Shown here: positions 25,456 through 36,062 of the stretch, piece after piece | How the letters are laid out: each line of letters opens with the position of its first letter | Position numbering within the stretch: the stretch's first letter is position 1 | NCBI GenBank assembly: GCA_030062745.1 | Contig: CP099854.1 | Span: forward strand, 14,916,876-14,980,875 | Direction of reading: 5' to 3' | Length of the DNA: 64,000 nt | Source of the DNA: Capitulum mitella | Lineage: Eukaryota; Arthropoda; Thecostraca; Pollicipedomorpha; Pollicipedidae | Made by a program: the position numbers and the translations under genes | Notes under the pieces: model-generated | Told to the model about the DNA's origin: nothing | Databases searched by the model: none | What the model saw: only the letters and a program-made list of their open reading frames with translations

Positions 25456-26303
25456 CAAACCACAATCCCAAGATTGTCGCCATCGCAGAAGGTGGATCAA
25501 CAGCAGTTAACTTGTCCCATGCTGGGTCTTCTGTTTTCATGTTCATTTTTCCTGAATGAAATACAACTATGGCTGTCGCACCATCGGATCAGCTATGTTA
25601 CATCACGCAAATATCGGATGCGGCTGGCAAGCGTGAGCACCGTAGGCATTGTAAACCATATGAAACGTCATCACTTTCCCTGATCTTTTCCATAACAAAC
25701 GAATCGTTAAGAGCCATCAGTGCTGTTAAGTACCGAAAACGTCTTGCAAATATTCCCAATCAATCATCATTTTCGGCTAGAAAGCATTAAGGCTAGAAAA
25801 ACGTTGCTAAGATTTTGCTTTCCTCATGACCACAAAGGAACGCTACAACTCTAATATCGAACACTTACAGTCGACTTCTTGATTCGTTAGGAAGGCCGTA
25901 CCAGATTTTGTGTTGTGTTACAGTAAGGTGTTAGCTGGCATGGCAGGGTGTTAGCTGGCATGTCAAGATGCGTATAGCGGAACTGAAGCAGCTAGAAGCT
26001 CCCCAACACAAAAAAAATAACAGTATTGTAAAATGGTATAATGTGTTCTCAGGCAGTCAAACGCTGCTGAGCACTATAGCACACAGAAAATGTATGACCG
26101 TTATGGGTCAAATACATACAAAGCCAAAACATATCATGCAAGGGGAAACCATGAGCATCACCTAAAACCAAAATGGCATCCAGTGCCCATGCTGATGCAT
26201 TAACACGGGCCCTAGCTTGGAAATAGAAAGAACCTTATCATAAGGTTCAAGAACACAGCAATGTGGGGACACTTCCAGGAATAGAATCCCAAAATACGCA
26301 ACA
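25456..26303. other. Anonymous sequence
   Basis: No gene recognised. A short direct repeat of GGTGTTAGCTGGCATG occurs twice at 25927-25962. Confidence 0.45.
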
Positions 26304-26720
26304 AAAAGAAGACTCTTCATCCATGAATCCCCCTGACATCTTCAAAGACGCAACTGCTGGCACGCTGTGCGAAACTGAACAAGAAGGGAAAGTTCTCAGC
26401 ATACTTTAACCAGCATGGGAAAGTGCATATGAAAAAACAAGGACTATGCAAGCATAGCTGTCACGCCTGAGATGACTGACAATGTCATCCTAGTAAAGCT
26501 AGGTGTACAGCCGCCATCACACAAAGAGGCAGTGACAGCCAATCAACAGCAGACTGCTGACACTCAACTGAAGTAAGCCACTGTCAGCCAAACTGCAGCT
26601 GCACAACAGACAAGTCACGATGACAAGCGGGAAACATCCTCCAGTGATACCACTGTGGACACTCAAGTCGACACAAAAAAGGCGAGAACAAGAAGGAAGG
26701 AAACTCGCAGAACATAAGTT
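26304..26720 (+). pseudogene. LINE ORF1-like relic (Baculo_FP-type C-terminal segment)
   Basis: From about 26304 one frame stays open for some 50 codons and reads KRRLFIHESPLT, then TQLLARCAKLNKKGKFSAYF, then NQHGKVHMKKQG. ORF1 proteins of several non-LTR retrotransposons have a segment of the form V(F/Y)hNExLTpxNrxLLaxaRxlkkxGkhkfaWtrnGkhhVrK, and this matches it in order and spacing. One base later the frame shifts and continues as IAVTPEMTDNVILVK, followed by a Gln/Thr-rich stretch and a basic tail (TKKARTRRKETRRT) up to about 26717, with a stop within. The RNA-binding role is known for the family. This copy is broken by a frameshift and stop. No linked RT was found directly downstream. 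Confidence 0.5.
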
Positions 26721-28099
26721 ACCCAACGAGTCGTACATCTCGGGAAGCCAACAAGTCAAACAACACTACACCTTCAGCTCCAAACGAAGGCCAGAAAGCA
26801 ACTTCAGAGATCAGTGATCGTCCTACTGTGAGTGATGGATCCCTTAACTCACAGAAGTCTTCACCTGGATGTGTGACAAAAACGGGAATGTCCAAAAAGT
26901 GCGAAACCCGGGAAAATACGTGAGATGAGGGATGACGAAAAAACAACCTTGCTGTAAGAAACCAGCTGTGAAAAATCACTTCATTTTCCAGCGAGACAAA
27001 TTCACCTATTTTCTACTCGATCTTTGATAAGCCTTTTTTGCTCGTTGTTAAAAAATATATACCGGCATTTGAAATACCAAACACAGACTGAAATGTGACG
27101 CTATGAGGAAAAGTATTTTTCCTTGGTAATTCAGCTTGAATTCACAGAGATTGCCACATTTTCATGTAATATGGAAAAATAACAGTTTTTTTTACCAATC
27201 TCTACACTTTTTTTGTTTGCTATGAGCAGGAAAAGCTTGTGTAAGGAACACTATATCTAGCTTAAGCAGTTATATGGATTAGAATGGTAAAAAACATAAC
27301 AATTCACCCGACTTTGTAATGACAAGTTCGCAGTACAAAATATACAGTAAACACAAGTGAGTAATTGTTCCACTGTCTGCAGGGGGCAGGATGCTACTAA
27401 CACCATAACACCAGGTAAAACAGAATCGGGAATAAAAATCGCATGTTTTTTCTTGTCCTCTGAACTCATAATACTGAGTACGTGATGATGTTTCTGACAC
27501 TTTACACCAAAAAAAAACATAAAAAAAAACATCCCATTGCCAATAATTATCACTGGGGAATGATCATGAACAATGTCTGTCTTTGAAAACAAACTGGCGA
27601 GCTGCTTTTAACTGTGTTGGCAACTTCCATAATATTCATTTTTGCACAAGGAGTTCTCCAGTACCTTCAATGAATACGGCGACAGCAAAAGTTTAACAAT
27701 TAATTAGTCTTTTGTGTGCGTAACTTTATGTGAATCCACCACACTGGCGGTATTTGGATTTGCTACGCACTGCAGGTACTAATAGGCTAACATTTTGGCA
27801 ATACTGTGAAGCTTGCTTGGCCTATTACCTTACTATCAGCATCGTTGTCAGATTTCACTCTCAAAGAAAAGCTTCCCGACAGCAGGGCTGCATACGACAC
27901 AGCAAAGGCTATAAAAGACCCAATGAAAGGAGCTACATGCTACCTGCTAACGCGAAGCCCGGTCAGCTACAAGGCAGCCCGAAGCTACATGAGCCGCGAC
28001 AGCTTCTACGGGCCGTCGTCAGGGGCAGAGGCATGCCACTGAGCGGGCGGCCGAGGTAGCGGAGAAGGAGCTACCCTCTCTCATGATGGGGCAGCCCTC
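26721..28099. other. Anonymous sequence upstream of PLE copy 2
   Basis: No family was recognised. The frame at 27730-28059 lies directly upstream of the PLE RT region and could be its 5' part, but it matches nothing I can name. Confidence 0.4.
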
Positions 28100-28114
28100 G
28101 CATGTACGAGACAC

Positions 28115-28740
28115 AACGGATTCCTTGCGCAAGTGACAGCCGACTGCACAACCAATCTCGGATCTACATGGGTCAACCGCTTTATTATTTGGAGGGACGT
28201 AAAAAGCTCCAGCCGAGTGTACCGAGGGAAGGAGGCATCCAAGCATGCAGAATGGCACTCGATGAAAAGGACGATAAATCCATACCCACAGATGAAGTGA
28301 TAAAGATGATCGAGCTGGTACTTACTGGATAACAACTTTACCCTTCGTTTTGAAAGGCAGTTTATCCGAACAGATGACACTGCCGTTGGGTCTACACGAG
28401 GTAGGAACTAAGCGTCTACGGATCTGGGACAGTGGGAAAGCAGCTGGTAAGCTCCGTGTCACTGAAGCCTCTTGTTTACTTTTGCTATACTGGTGGCATT
28501 TTTTGGCATCTGGATGCACGGTGAGGAATTCATGAAATTTCATGGCGGTGCCAATAACATCCATTCGAAAATTCCGGTTGATCTTCCAATATTTCAGACA
28601 CATATAAATTCCTAGACGTTATGGTGAAGCTGTGGGATAGAGGTATTTTAACGACAGGCTTGTTCACAAAACCATCAGATTCGAAGGCTTGTCTCCGTTG
28701 CCCTCGGATCATCCAAACAAACAAACAAACAAACAAAAAC
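28115..28740 (+). pseudogene. PLE copy 2: reverse transcriptase remnant
   Basis: The frame at 28231-28332 reads GIQACRMALDEKDDKSIP then TDEVIKMIELVLTG. This is the palm segment that in PLE and related RTs precedes NxFxFxxxxYxQxxGTAMG. After a frameshift the next bases give NNFTLRFERQFIRTDDTAVG, the same motif in decayed form. The YxDD catalytic box should lie near 28475-28495, but the sequence there reads CYTGGIF in one frame, so the aspartates are lost. Thumb residues follow: EFMKFHGGANNIHSKIP at about 28530, then YKFLDVMVKLWDRG and TTGLFTKPSDSK at 28603-28680. A (CAAA)n run at 28714-28737 disrupts the continuation. RT similarity is firm, function is lost. Confidence 0.75.
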
Positions 28741-28789
28741 AGCTGTTCCTCTCGGTCCGGCAACGACGTGTCAAAGCGGGTTTGCACGA

Positions 28790-29240
28790 CAGGGGTAAAT
28801 AACGAGCGGCACAGGAGGATTTAAAGGCGAGGTCGGCTGAAAGAGAATATCCGGCATCGCTGGATGACGGGGCACTACAGAAAGTGGATAACACAGATAG
28901 AAATACATTCTCAGAGGAGGGACCGGGGGAATCGACAGGGGAAGGAACACAAAGAGGGGTACCGAGTACGGCCGTCACATACTCGGCATACATTCCAAAC
29001 ATTAAAGGAATTCTCTGGAGTAAGCGTCATCTTTCGCACAGACCACAAACTCTTCATGTGGTTTTTCGTGTTGACCCGATGACTGCTTACCAGCAAGGGA
29101 GAAATTTAAAAGAGATGTTGGTCCACAGCGAGACGAGGCGGGTGACATGTGGGCGGATGGAAATAGGGAAGAACGTGCAAAAAACTGCGGAGTATGCAGG
29201 CGCATGTAGGGGGAGAGTTGCAGGTCATGAGGGCTCGTAA
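28790..29240 (+). pseudogene. PLE copy 2: RT connecting region remnant
   Basis: One frame stays open at 28884-29240. It includes VPSTAVTYSAYIPNIKGIL, FRVDPMTAYQQGRNLKEML and VHSETRRVTCG. Family members have a pattern of the form VThxPxLPNIxxILxKHW, then hFxxPPhVAFRRxxNLxDLLV, then CGxxxCxxC. That order and spacing is visible here, with the second Cys pair missing. It links RT and endonuclease in PLE proteins. The equivalent in copy 1 is at about 5400-5850. Stops upstream separate it from the RT frame. Confidence 0.65.
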
Positions 29241-29282
29241 AGATTGTGCAGCTACGTATGATAGAACCATAAGATGTAAAAA

Positions 29283-29580
29283 GGTGAACGTGATTTACGG
29301 GCAACGGTGCACAGTATGCAGGCGGATCTGCTGTGTGGGGTGGATAGGGATCGCCTGTACGCCCGTATGCAAAACCTCCTCTCATCTTTCAGGATGCCAG
29401 ACCCCTTGCTCTCCCTCCCAGTCAGATACCACGTTTATACATCAGGTCACTCCATAGGTAGTCGGGCTGGGGAGGGTGTAGAGCCTGGACGCCAGCTACA
29501 GGAAGACAAGGGAGAGGAAATGGATACACTTGCTGGGGACAGATGGAAAAAACGTGGGCTGGAGGAACGATACGGGTAAA
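29283..29580 (+). pseudogene. PLE copy 2: GIY-YIG endonuclease remnant
   Basis: One frame gives NVIYGQRCTVCRRICCVGWIG, corresponding to VxYxIxCxxCxxxYVGET. A second overlapping frame (29307-29579) continues as DRDRLYARMQNLLSSFRMPD, then SLPVRYHVYTSGHS and GDRWKKRGLEERYG. Together they show the CxxC pair, the YVG position decayed to CVG, the RLxxRMxxH helix (His lost) and the HFxSxGHS segment in the right order for GIY-YIG nucleases of PLEs. A frameshift near 29340 separates the two parts. Confidence 0.6.
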
Positions 29581-29667
29581 ATGTCGTGTCGGTGGTTTTC
29601 CATTTCCACCGTTTTTTTTCGTATCTTGTTTCCTTTTCTGTCCGAAGTGACGTTCAATTATGTACAC

Positions 29668-29722
29668 GTTAGGTTTCGTTAGGTTAGGTTACGTTACGTT
29701 ACGTTAAGTTACATTAGGTTAG
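29668..29722. repeat. Interstitial TTAGG-like repeats
   Basis: About ten five-base units of GTTAG/GTTAC type, including GTTAGGTTAGGTTACG and then ACGTTACGTT. Exact TTAGG is the usual arthropod telomere unit. The block sits inside the 3' part of PLE copy 2 and is absent at the matching place in copy 1 (between GTGCACATATATTTG and GTTGAATTTGTGG). Confidence 0.75.
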
Positions 29723-29835
29723 ATCCCTTTAGTTGAATTTGTGGTCATCTAGGCATGGACGGAACGTAGCCATTTTGATGAGGTTTTGCATATACAGCGA
29801 AACGCCGTTTCTTTTATGGAATATATGTATATACA

Positions 29836-29836
29836 T

Positions 29837-29888
<52 letters not shown>
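29836..29888. repeat. (AC)n(AT)n tail of PLE copy 2
   Basis: A short AC run then a long AT run at the 3' edge of the element. The matching edge of copy 1 is (GT)n(AT)n. Confidence 0.95.
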
Positions 29889-29890
<2 letters not shown>

Positions 29891-32800
29891 TTTAATTGTT
29901 TTCACTACAAGGTTTTGAAATTACTGTCACCAGCGATTGTATGGCATTAACTGACACCGTAATTCAAATACCGCAATTATATAAATGTGGCCTATGGTGG
30001 CCTTCTGTCAGGTCGTGGGAGACCCACGATGACCTCTCACATTATAACGCATAATGTACCTATTTTAAAAACGTGCATTTTAAGACGCATACATCACGGG
30101 AAGCAAAGACACGCTGGTGTCCCCTGGCAACCAGAAAGTTTTTTTGAGAAGCGCGACGTCGCCACAGCTCACCAAGCCCAGGCCACTGGAAGGAAATCGA
30201 CCAACGACCAGATCAGCCGGTGAACTTTGGCCACGCATGGTCGGGTCGCGCGTGTTGTTTTATCTCACGATCCTGTCCTGTACACGATGTCTGTGTTACG
30301 TTACGACTGATAACGTGACACTCGGGGCCGGACAGCCTCCGATACCGCTAGACAGCTAGTACGTCTGCTGGTTCGCTGGGGTCGGTTCTTCTTTACTGAA
30401 GCAACACAAAACACATCCACGGATGACAAATGCCGACGACAAATGACAAATGCCCATCTCCGTGCGTAAAGGCGAATCATTCGATAGGAATGCGTGATGA
30501 GTGTCTTGAAGTACATTTTGGTACTTTGATTTTCTAGCCAGGTGGTTGCTGGATCAAGCTTTCAGCCTTTAGCCCCAGATCTACGCGCTGGGTGTTTAAC
30601 ACGTGCAGTGCAGAGGATGTGGACATTACGCGCGGCGGCGAGGAGCGGACTTCCTCCCGATTCCCCACGTACAGGCAGCCGCACGATCACGTAATGCGCG
30701 AAAAGGTGAAAATCGCGGCGTCTGCCACGGAACGACGGCCGGAAGTTTCTGTAGAGTTTGAAAGACATTCATGACGAAGCAAAATTTTGGTCTGTAAACA
30801 CGCAAGTCCTTGGGAAATTGCAGGAAATGGTAGCTCGGTGAGTATGTGAAATCAGATTTCCTGATGTCTTCCTGGAATAAGATTGCGGGTAACTGCCGTA
30901 ATACCTTTCTTGAGCACCTAAATAATGTTACACAGAAAAATTCCACCCATGGGTCAAAAAATGTTCCCGGCCATGGTTGGAAATTAAAAAAAAAAGTTTT
31001 TAATAAAAAAAAAATTAGAAATTTGGAAATCTGAAAAAAAATCTGAAATTCCATGGATGGGGTCCACACAGGATTTCGGACCGTTTCTTTCCAGTCATTG
31101 TGATAAGCCTTATGTTAAAGTCCCTGGATATTTGGGGGTTCGGACCCCACAGCCCTGGGATCTCCAGCCATGTTCCCGGTTATGCAGAAAAAAACATACC
31201 ATTGTCAGTTTTCTTCTCGTTTCAGGTACATCTCGAAAGTTAAGCTGAACGCAACACTTGTCATCCAAAGTTGACTAGCTGTTGACGACTGCCAGCAACA
31301 CATGCGTCGCATTATGAGCTCTGGCCAGTACACGGGGATTGATATACGCTCCCCGAGGTATTTCGCAAGTTGCCCCAGGACAGTCTCGATCACTCTGGAA
31401 TTTTGCAGGACGGTTTTGAACGCTGTTCACATGCTCTCTCAAAATATGAGGTCAATATCCAGACAAGTTACTGACCTACGACGATTTTATGAAGGTACGC
31501 CATGGAGAAATAAAGTTATGGCGACGGTCATCATCGGACGGCGAGTGTTTCGCAGTGCTCACTGTTACCAAATGGCATGCATGGTGTCACCCATGGTGTC
31601 TGTGACCTCTGCACTGCGGTCAGTTTTTGTTGTTTAAGACCTGAAAGGCACTGAATCATTTTTTTTCCAGATCAAAATACACTTACTGAACGCATATCAA
31701 CAACTAGATGAACACACATACGCACAAGGCGTAACATTTCCAAAGTTCGCACGTATCACCCTGTGGTCGACTTTTCACGTCTCCTAGGTCGCATTCTCGC
31801 AGATGAAGATGAAAACGACCTCATGTCTTTATCGCGGAAAACGGTCCATAATGAAGCTTCTAACGTCGTGGACGCATCCTCTTTACAAGAGGTCATTGCA
31901 ATTCACTGGAATATTCATGTGATCTATAAACTAATCCAAATACTGACCCGACTCACTTAATCAGGCTTTCGGCGAAACCCAGCTCACTCATGCGCAAAGA
32001 AACCTCACTGGCAACACAGAGACCTAGAGAGTGCTCGCAGCAGATGCAACATAACACTGAACGGAATAACATCTTTCCCCGGCTTCCACTTTCGCGTCCC
32101 CGGCTCCCCCCCCCCCATTGCACTAAACTGACCTTGGAGGGGTCATCATCTAATCGGACAAGAGGATTGCACATCACGAGTGGTCTGTGTCCTTTTCCAC
32201 CGCTAGAGGTCGCCATGGACTCCTTCAAAGCACCGTCGTATCCTTTTTCGCCGTTAAAAGTCGTCATGCGTTCCTAAAAAACACTCTCAAAATTGCGTTC
32301 CATACGAACTCTAAGTAAATAAATAAGAAATAATAATAAGAATAAGAATAAAAATAATAAGAATAAATATTATGAATAATAAATAAGAAGATATAAGAAT
32401 ATAAATAAATAAGAAAAAATAATAATAAATAAGAAAAAAACGGATTCTCATGCCACGATCTCTCCGAGTTCGCCTGAAAGGTCACAGCATGGCCTAAAAG
32501 GGTCAAACAAGATATCAACGTATAGCTAAAAGGCACTTTACCCGTTCCTGTTCCGTCGCTCCATTACGTTCGGTTTGGAAATCGTTGGGAAGTCGTAGGC
32601 CCCTCCCCGTACTGCTGAAGGCGGCCAAATGACGAACACTGGCGAGCGTTAATCGCATGAGTAGTCAGAGTAAACTTGAGTAAACCAGACGTACCCATAT
32701 TTCTGTTCCAATGACTTAAAAGTTTGATGAGCAATATCACTTAGCCCTTATGACAAGATGAACGCTTAACTTTGCCTCATGTTCAAAAGAAATATTATTA

Positions 32801-34591
32801 ATAATATTTATTATATATATATATATATAATTATTATAATTATAATCATAGTTATATATAATTATTATAATTATTCTATATATTTATTATAATAAATATT
32901 ATTAAAGAAATATTACTAATAAAATAAGCAAATACGTATCCAAACACGGCAGAAAAGACACTACCAACGACAAAAAGATACGTTTCAAGTGTAAAGTCTA
33001 AGGCCGGGTATGCTTACATAATGAGGCTGTTAACATTTTCCAGCCCACTGTTCCCGCAGTGTCGTCGGCTGCGACACGGGCGGGACTGCGGGCGCAGCTG
33101 CGACCCCGCTCACAGCCGGGTACCGTGTGTGCCTGTGACCTTTCACTCAGGCGTCTGACCGCGACCTCCGCGCCGTCCGCTTCGGCACAGTCCAATCAGG
33201 TACTTCACACTATCACAGTTACCGCCGACCATTGGCGGATCCAGGAGGCATCGCGGCCATGACTTCCGTTACGATGGAACAGGGGACCAACCTGTTTTTC
33301 AGTCCGTCTTTCGAACGGAGGAGCGCAGTGGTCTGTTTTTCATACCTGTCAATTCTCACAAAAGGCGAAACGAAGTGGTCGAAATCCTACGAGAAATCAG
33401 CATTTCGGGGTAGATCAGGTGGGGTAGAACGGGGCGGGATTCGGACGCCTCGTTCCTTCAGCACTGTCTGGGGTCCTCCGCTGCCGCCGCCCCACGGAGT
33501 CTGGCTAGCCCAGGGTGCCGCTCGTGAAGGAGCGCCCGGCTCTGGACGGGGCGCTGCGGCGCGGGCGGCAGTCAGTTCCCGGCGCCGTGGCATCAGACGG
33601 ACTCCCCTGTCACTGTCCAGTTCCGGGCATATGACTGTCGGCTGAATGCAGCTGAACTGAAAACATGCTCACCTCCCACTCCGTCAACCAGTCAACCGCA
33701 TCAAGGCCCATCCACGTCTACATGTGCACTCATATTGGCAGTGGCATCGGTTTTTGTAACTCTGGACTATTTACAGCAACCGCGCAAAGCGCCGAGGCAA
33801 GCGTTGCTCGTAAAGGTTAGGCTAACAGGCTGCAAGTTGTCCACGCCATTTTTTCACGACACAACGCTCCATGTTCAGAAGGTAGTGCGCGTCACCTTCC
33901 GCGGCAGGACACAGAATCATACGTCGCCAGACCAAATGCGATTAAAATAATCTGATCAATATCTCCTTCTACATAGAAACATTATTCAACATAACAGTGG
34001 TTTACTTCAAGTAATAAATAGTAGCATACAGAGCGCTTCAACGGACACTTTCTGCAACCTCCCTGCGACAGAATGAATGAATGAATGAAAACAGGCCGTC
34101 ACCTCCGGCATGGACGTGGCCGCCGGAACATGGCCGCCGGTTTGCCGGTCCGGTGCGGAGGCGGGCACGCGCGCTCGAGCGTCACGCCCGGCGCTCTTTT
34201 CCGGCACCTCTGGCATCAGATCGCTGACGATGGTATCGGGCTCTCCACACCAGTCACACGTCTGGCCGGAGACTCGCTCCAGTCTCAAGGCCAGGCGTGT
34301 AGACGAGTCTGAGTAAGGATTAGGCCGACACGGGAAAAGGTTGCGCAACAGCTGTTCTCGAAAGCCATGACTGATGGCACTTCTAAAGGTCGCTTGGATG
34401 AACTACATACGTTTATAACGGCGAAACTTTTACCACGATTACTGCCGCAGAAAGAAGGGTGTCAGCCTGGTTCGCCTCAGCTAGGACCCGTGGTGGGCAC
34501 AGACCAGCGCGTTTTAAGGGAGAGACATGAGCGCTACGCTCTTACACGATTCCCAGCCTTCCTGACCGTTTTCCAGACAGTGTACATGGTA
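29891..34591. other. Anonymous sequence with AT-rich and CpG-rich patches
   Basis: No gene family recognised. Contents: an A-rich stretch near 30985-31045, a (TAATAAGAA)-type AT-rich run at 32310-32440, an AT palindrome at 32788-32916, CpG-rich patches at 33040-33210 and 33480-33610, and (GAAT)n at 34072-34090. The motif TTGGCGGATCCAGGAGG at about 33233 looks like a lone DNA-transposon end. Confidence 0.4.
32788..32916. repeat. AT-rich palindrome (cruciform-prone)
   Basis: AATATTATTAATAATATTTA on the left is mirrored by TATAATAAATATTATTAA on the right, around ATTATTATAATTATAAT-type sequence. Such blocks can extrude cruciforms and often break or slip during copying. Confidence 0.7.
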
Positions 34592-34599
34592 TATGGAGC

Positions 34600-34765
34600 C
34601 ACAAGCGCAGCCAAGGGGGCCCGGGGAGCCTGGACCCAGGCCCCCCCAGGCCAGCATGTTTTACGAAAACCATTGCATATCGCCTTCCTGGCAGGCAGTT
34701 TTCGTATGATTCATATTCACAATGAGCTCCGCCCTTCCCTTAGGTAAATCCTGGCTGCGCCCCTG
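34600..34765. mobile_element. Small non-autonomous hAT-like element (copy C)
   Basis: The 166-bp element starts CACAAGCGCAGCCAAGGGGG and ends CCTGGCTGCGCCCCTG (reverse complement CAGGGGCGCAGCCAGG). The octamers TATGGAGC on the left (34592-34599) and TATGCAGC on the right (34766-34773) match at 7 of 8. The interior is shared with copy B at 20784-20939, including CACAATGAGCTCCGCCCT and GAAAACCATTGCA. The 8-bp duplication and CAGGGG terminus are hallmarks of hAT elements. No coding frame. Confidence 0.75.
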
Positions 34766-34773
34766 TATGCAGC

Positions 34774-35782
34774 TGCATGTTGGGCCAGCCCTCTCTTGGA
34801 CACTTGGTCTGATCCTCCTGGTGTGAAATCACGACAGGCCGGACCAAAGCACCTCTGAGCTGGGCCTCCCAGGTCCAATTTCACGCCCTCGCCGCGCGTG
34901 ACCGTTGTCGTAATTGCTACCAGCCACGACGCTGTTCAGCACGCATGCACTGTTCAGGTCGTCCGTATGACGGGCTTCATCATCTGCTCTCCCGGCTGGG
35001 GGCCGGGTTGCTGGCAGGAAGCCCCCTTATCATGGCTGGATATTTACGAAAATTACAGGAAGGGTCCACACGTCGTTTACGACTGTTTCATCCCACTCAC
35101 TGCCACAAGCCTAATGTTACGGTCCCTGAATATTGGGATACGGAGGAAGGGGGGGGGGGGTGGCGGGACTTCCCCATTCCCCGGGACAGCCGGACGTGCA
35201 CACAGTGTAGACCACGCCCACGGCCCGCCGGCGGTCGGACCGCTCCGTATCACAACCATTTACCCACGCCTCTCCGGCGCAGAGTAAAACAGCTGCGTCA
35301 AGGTCGGCGCGTCGCGCCACCACGCGCCCGCCGGCCGCCCCACGCCCGACTGAGGACCGCTCGATACCGCGCCCGCAGCTCCTCACCTTGTTCGCCGCGG
35401 TCACGGATGGCAGGCGCCTGGTGCCGGACGCCGCGGGGCTGCCACAGCCCGGCGCCAATGTCGCGCGCGTGCCGTGCCGGCGCCGCCACCCCGCGCTCCA
35501 CCGAGCGTGACAGCTCGGCCTCAACTGGTACGCAACCCGAACTCCGCGGCGCGCCAACCGGTGAAATCGCGCGACAAGGGTTTCGTACGGTGCTGCCACC
35601 TGGTGGGTAAATAATATACTATAAGTATTGCACTGATGCATCAGCTCGCCGCGTCATCCAGCGGCCAAATACGGTACTGCAAGTGCTGAGCGCTTTCAAC
35701 TGTGGCGGTAAGACTAATAGAGCTGAAACTCCATCGTGCTGTCCTTACGTGCAGTAAGATTGTACTTGATTGACCTGACGTG
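34774..35782. other. Anonymous, CpG-rich in its second half
   Basis: Positions 35290-35560 are strongly CpG-rich, with overlapping long frames on both strands (up to 221 codons), a pattern expected from GC-rich non-coding DNA. No domain is recognised, and no splice or start context singles out one strand. Confidence 0.4.
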
Positions 35783-35790
35783 AGTAGATT

Positions 35791-36054
35791 CACGGACGTA
35801 GCCAAGGGGGGCCATGGGGGTCATGCCCCTCCCTTAGCCAATCGGTCTAAACTAGATATATAACGATTTCGCACGAATACGGAATAGCGATCATGTATAT
35901 GTTTCAAAAACAAACATTATATGTATTCCTGTGGGTTAAATATGAGGTTGATTACGCGAAATTGCTGTTTTTCCTATAAACTCCGTCATATGGTAGAGGT
36001 GCATGACAAAATTTAACATTTCCCCCCCCGAGGAAAATCCTGGTTACGTGCCTG
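35791..36054. mobile_element. Small non-autonomous hAT-like element (copy D) with perfect 8-bp TSD
   Basis: The 264-bp element begins CACGGACGTAGCCAAGGGGG and ends ATCCTGGTTACGTGCCTG, whose reverse complement is CAGGCACGTAACCAGGAT. It is flanked by an exact 8-bp duplication AGTAGATT (35783-35790 and 36055-36062). The interior is AT-richer and not shared with copies B and C, so it is a related but different subfamily. It has no coding capacity. The perfect duplication suggests this is one of the younger insertions. Confidence 0.85.
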
Positions 36055-36062
36055 AGTAGATT

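Larger units (their letters stand above)
28100..29890 (+). mobile_element. Penelope-like retroelement, copy 2 (decayed)
   Basis: This copy is longer than the one at 5155-6520 and adds RT core sequence at the 5' side. Order on the plus strand: RT palm remnant (28120-28400), degenerate active-site region (about 28470-28500), RT thumb (28510-28720), connecting region (28790-29240), GIY-YIG-like nuclease (29283-29580) and a 3' tail ending in (AC)n(AT)n. The domain order is that of GIY-YIG-bearing PLEs. Many stops and frame changes make it non-functional. About 55 bases of TTAGG-like repeats (29668-29722) occur where copy 1 has none. The true 5' boundary is not visible; 28100 is an estimate. Confidence 0.75.

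Noticed and set aside
33230-33260. TTGGCGGATCCAGGAGG as a hAT-type end
   Set aside because: A single end only; the opposite end and octamer duplication were not found. The same holds for CCCAGGGGCGCGGG near 40227.
34898-35641. Overlapping frames of 129-221 codons in CpG-rich DNA
   Set aside because: Long frames on both strands at once are expected in GC-rich DNA, where stops are rare. No domain is visible.
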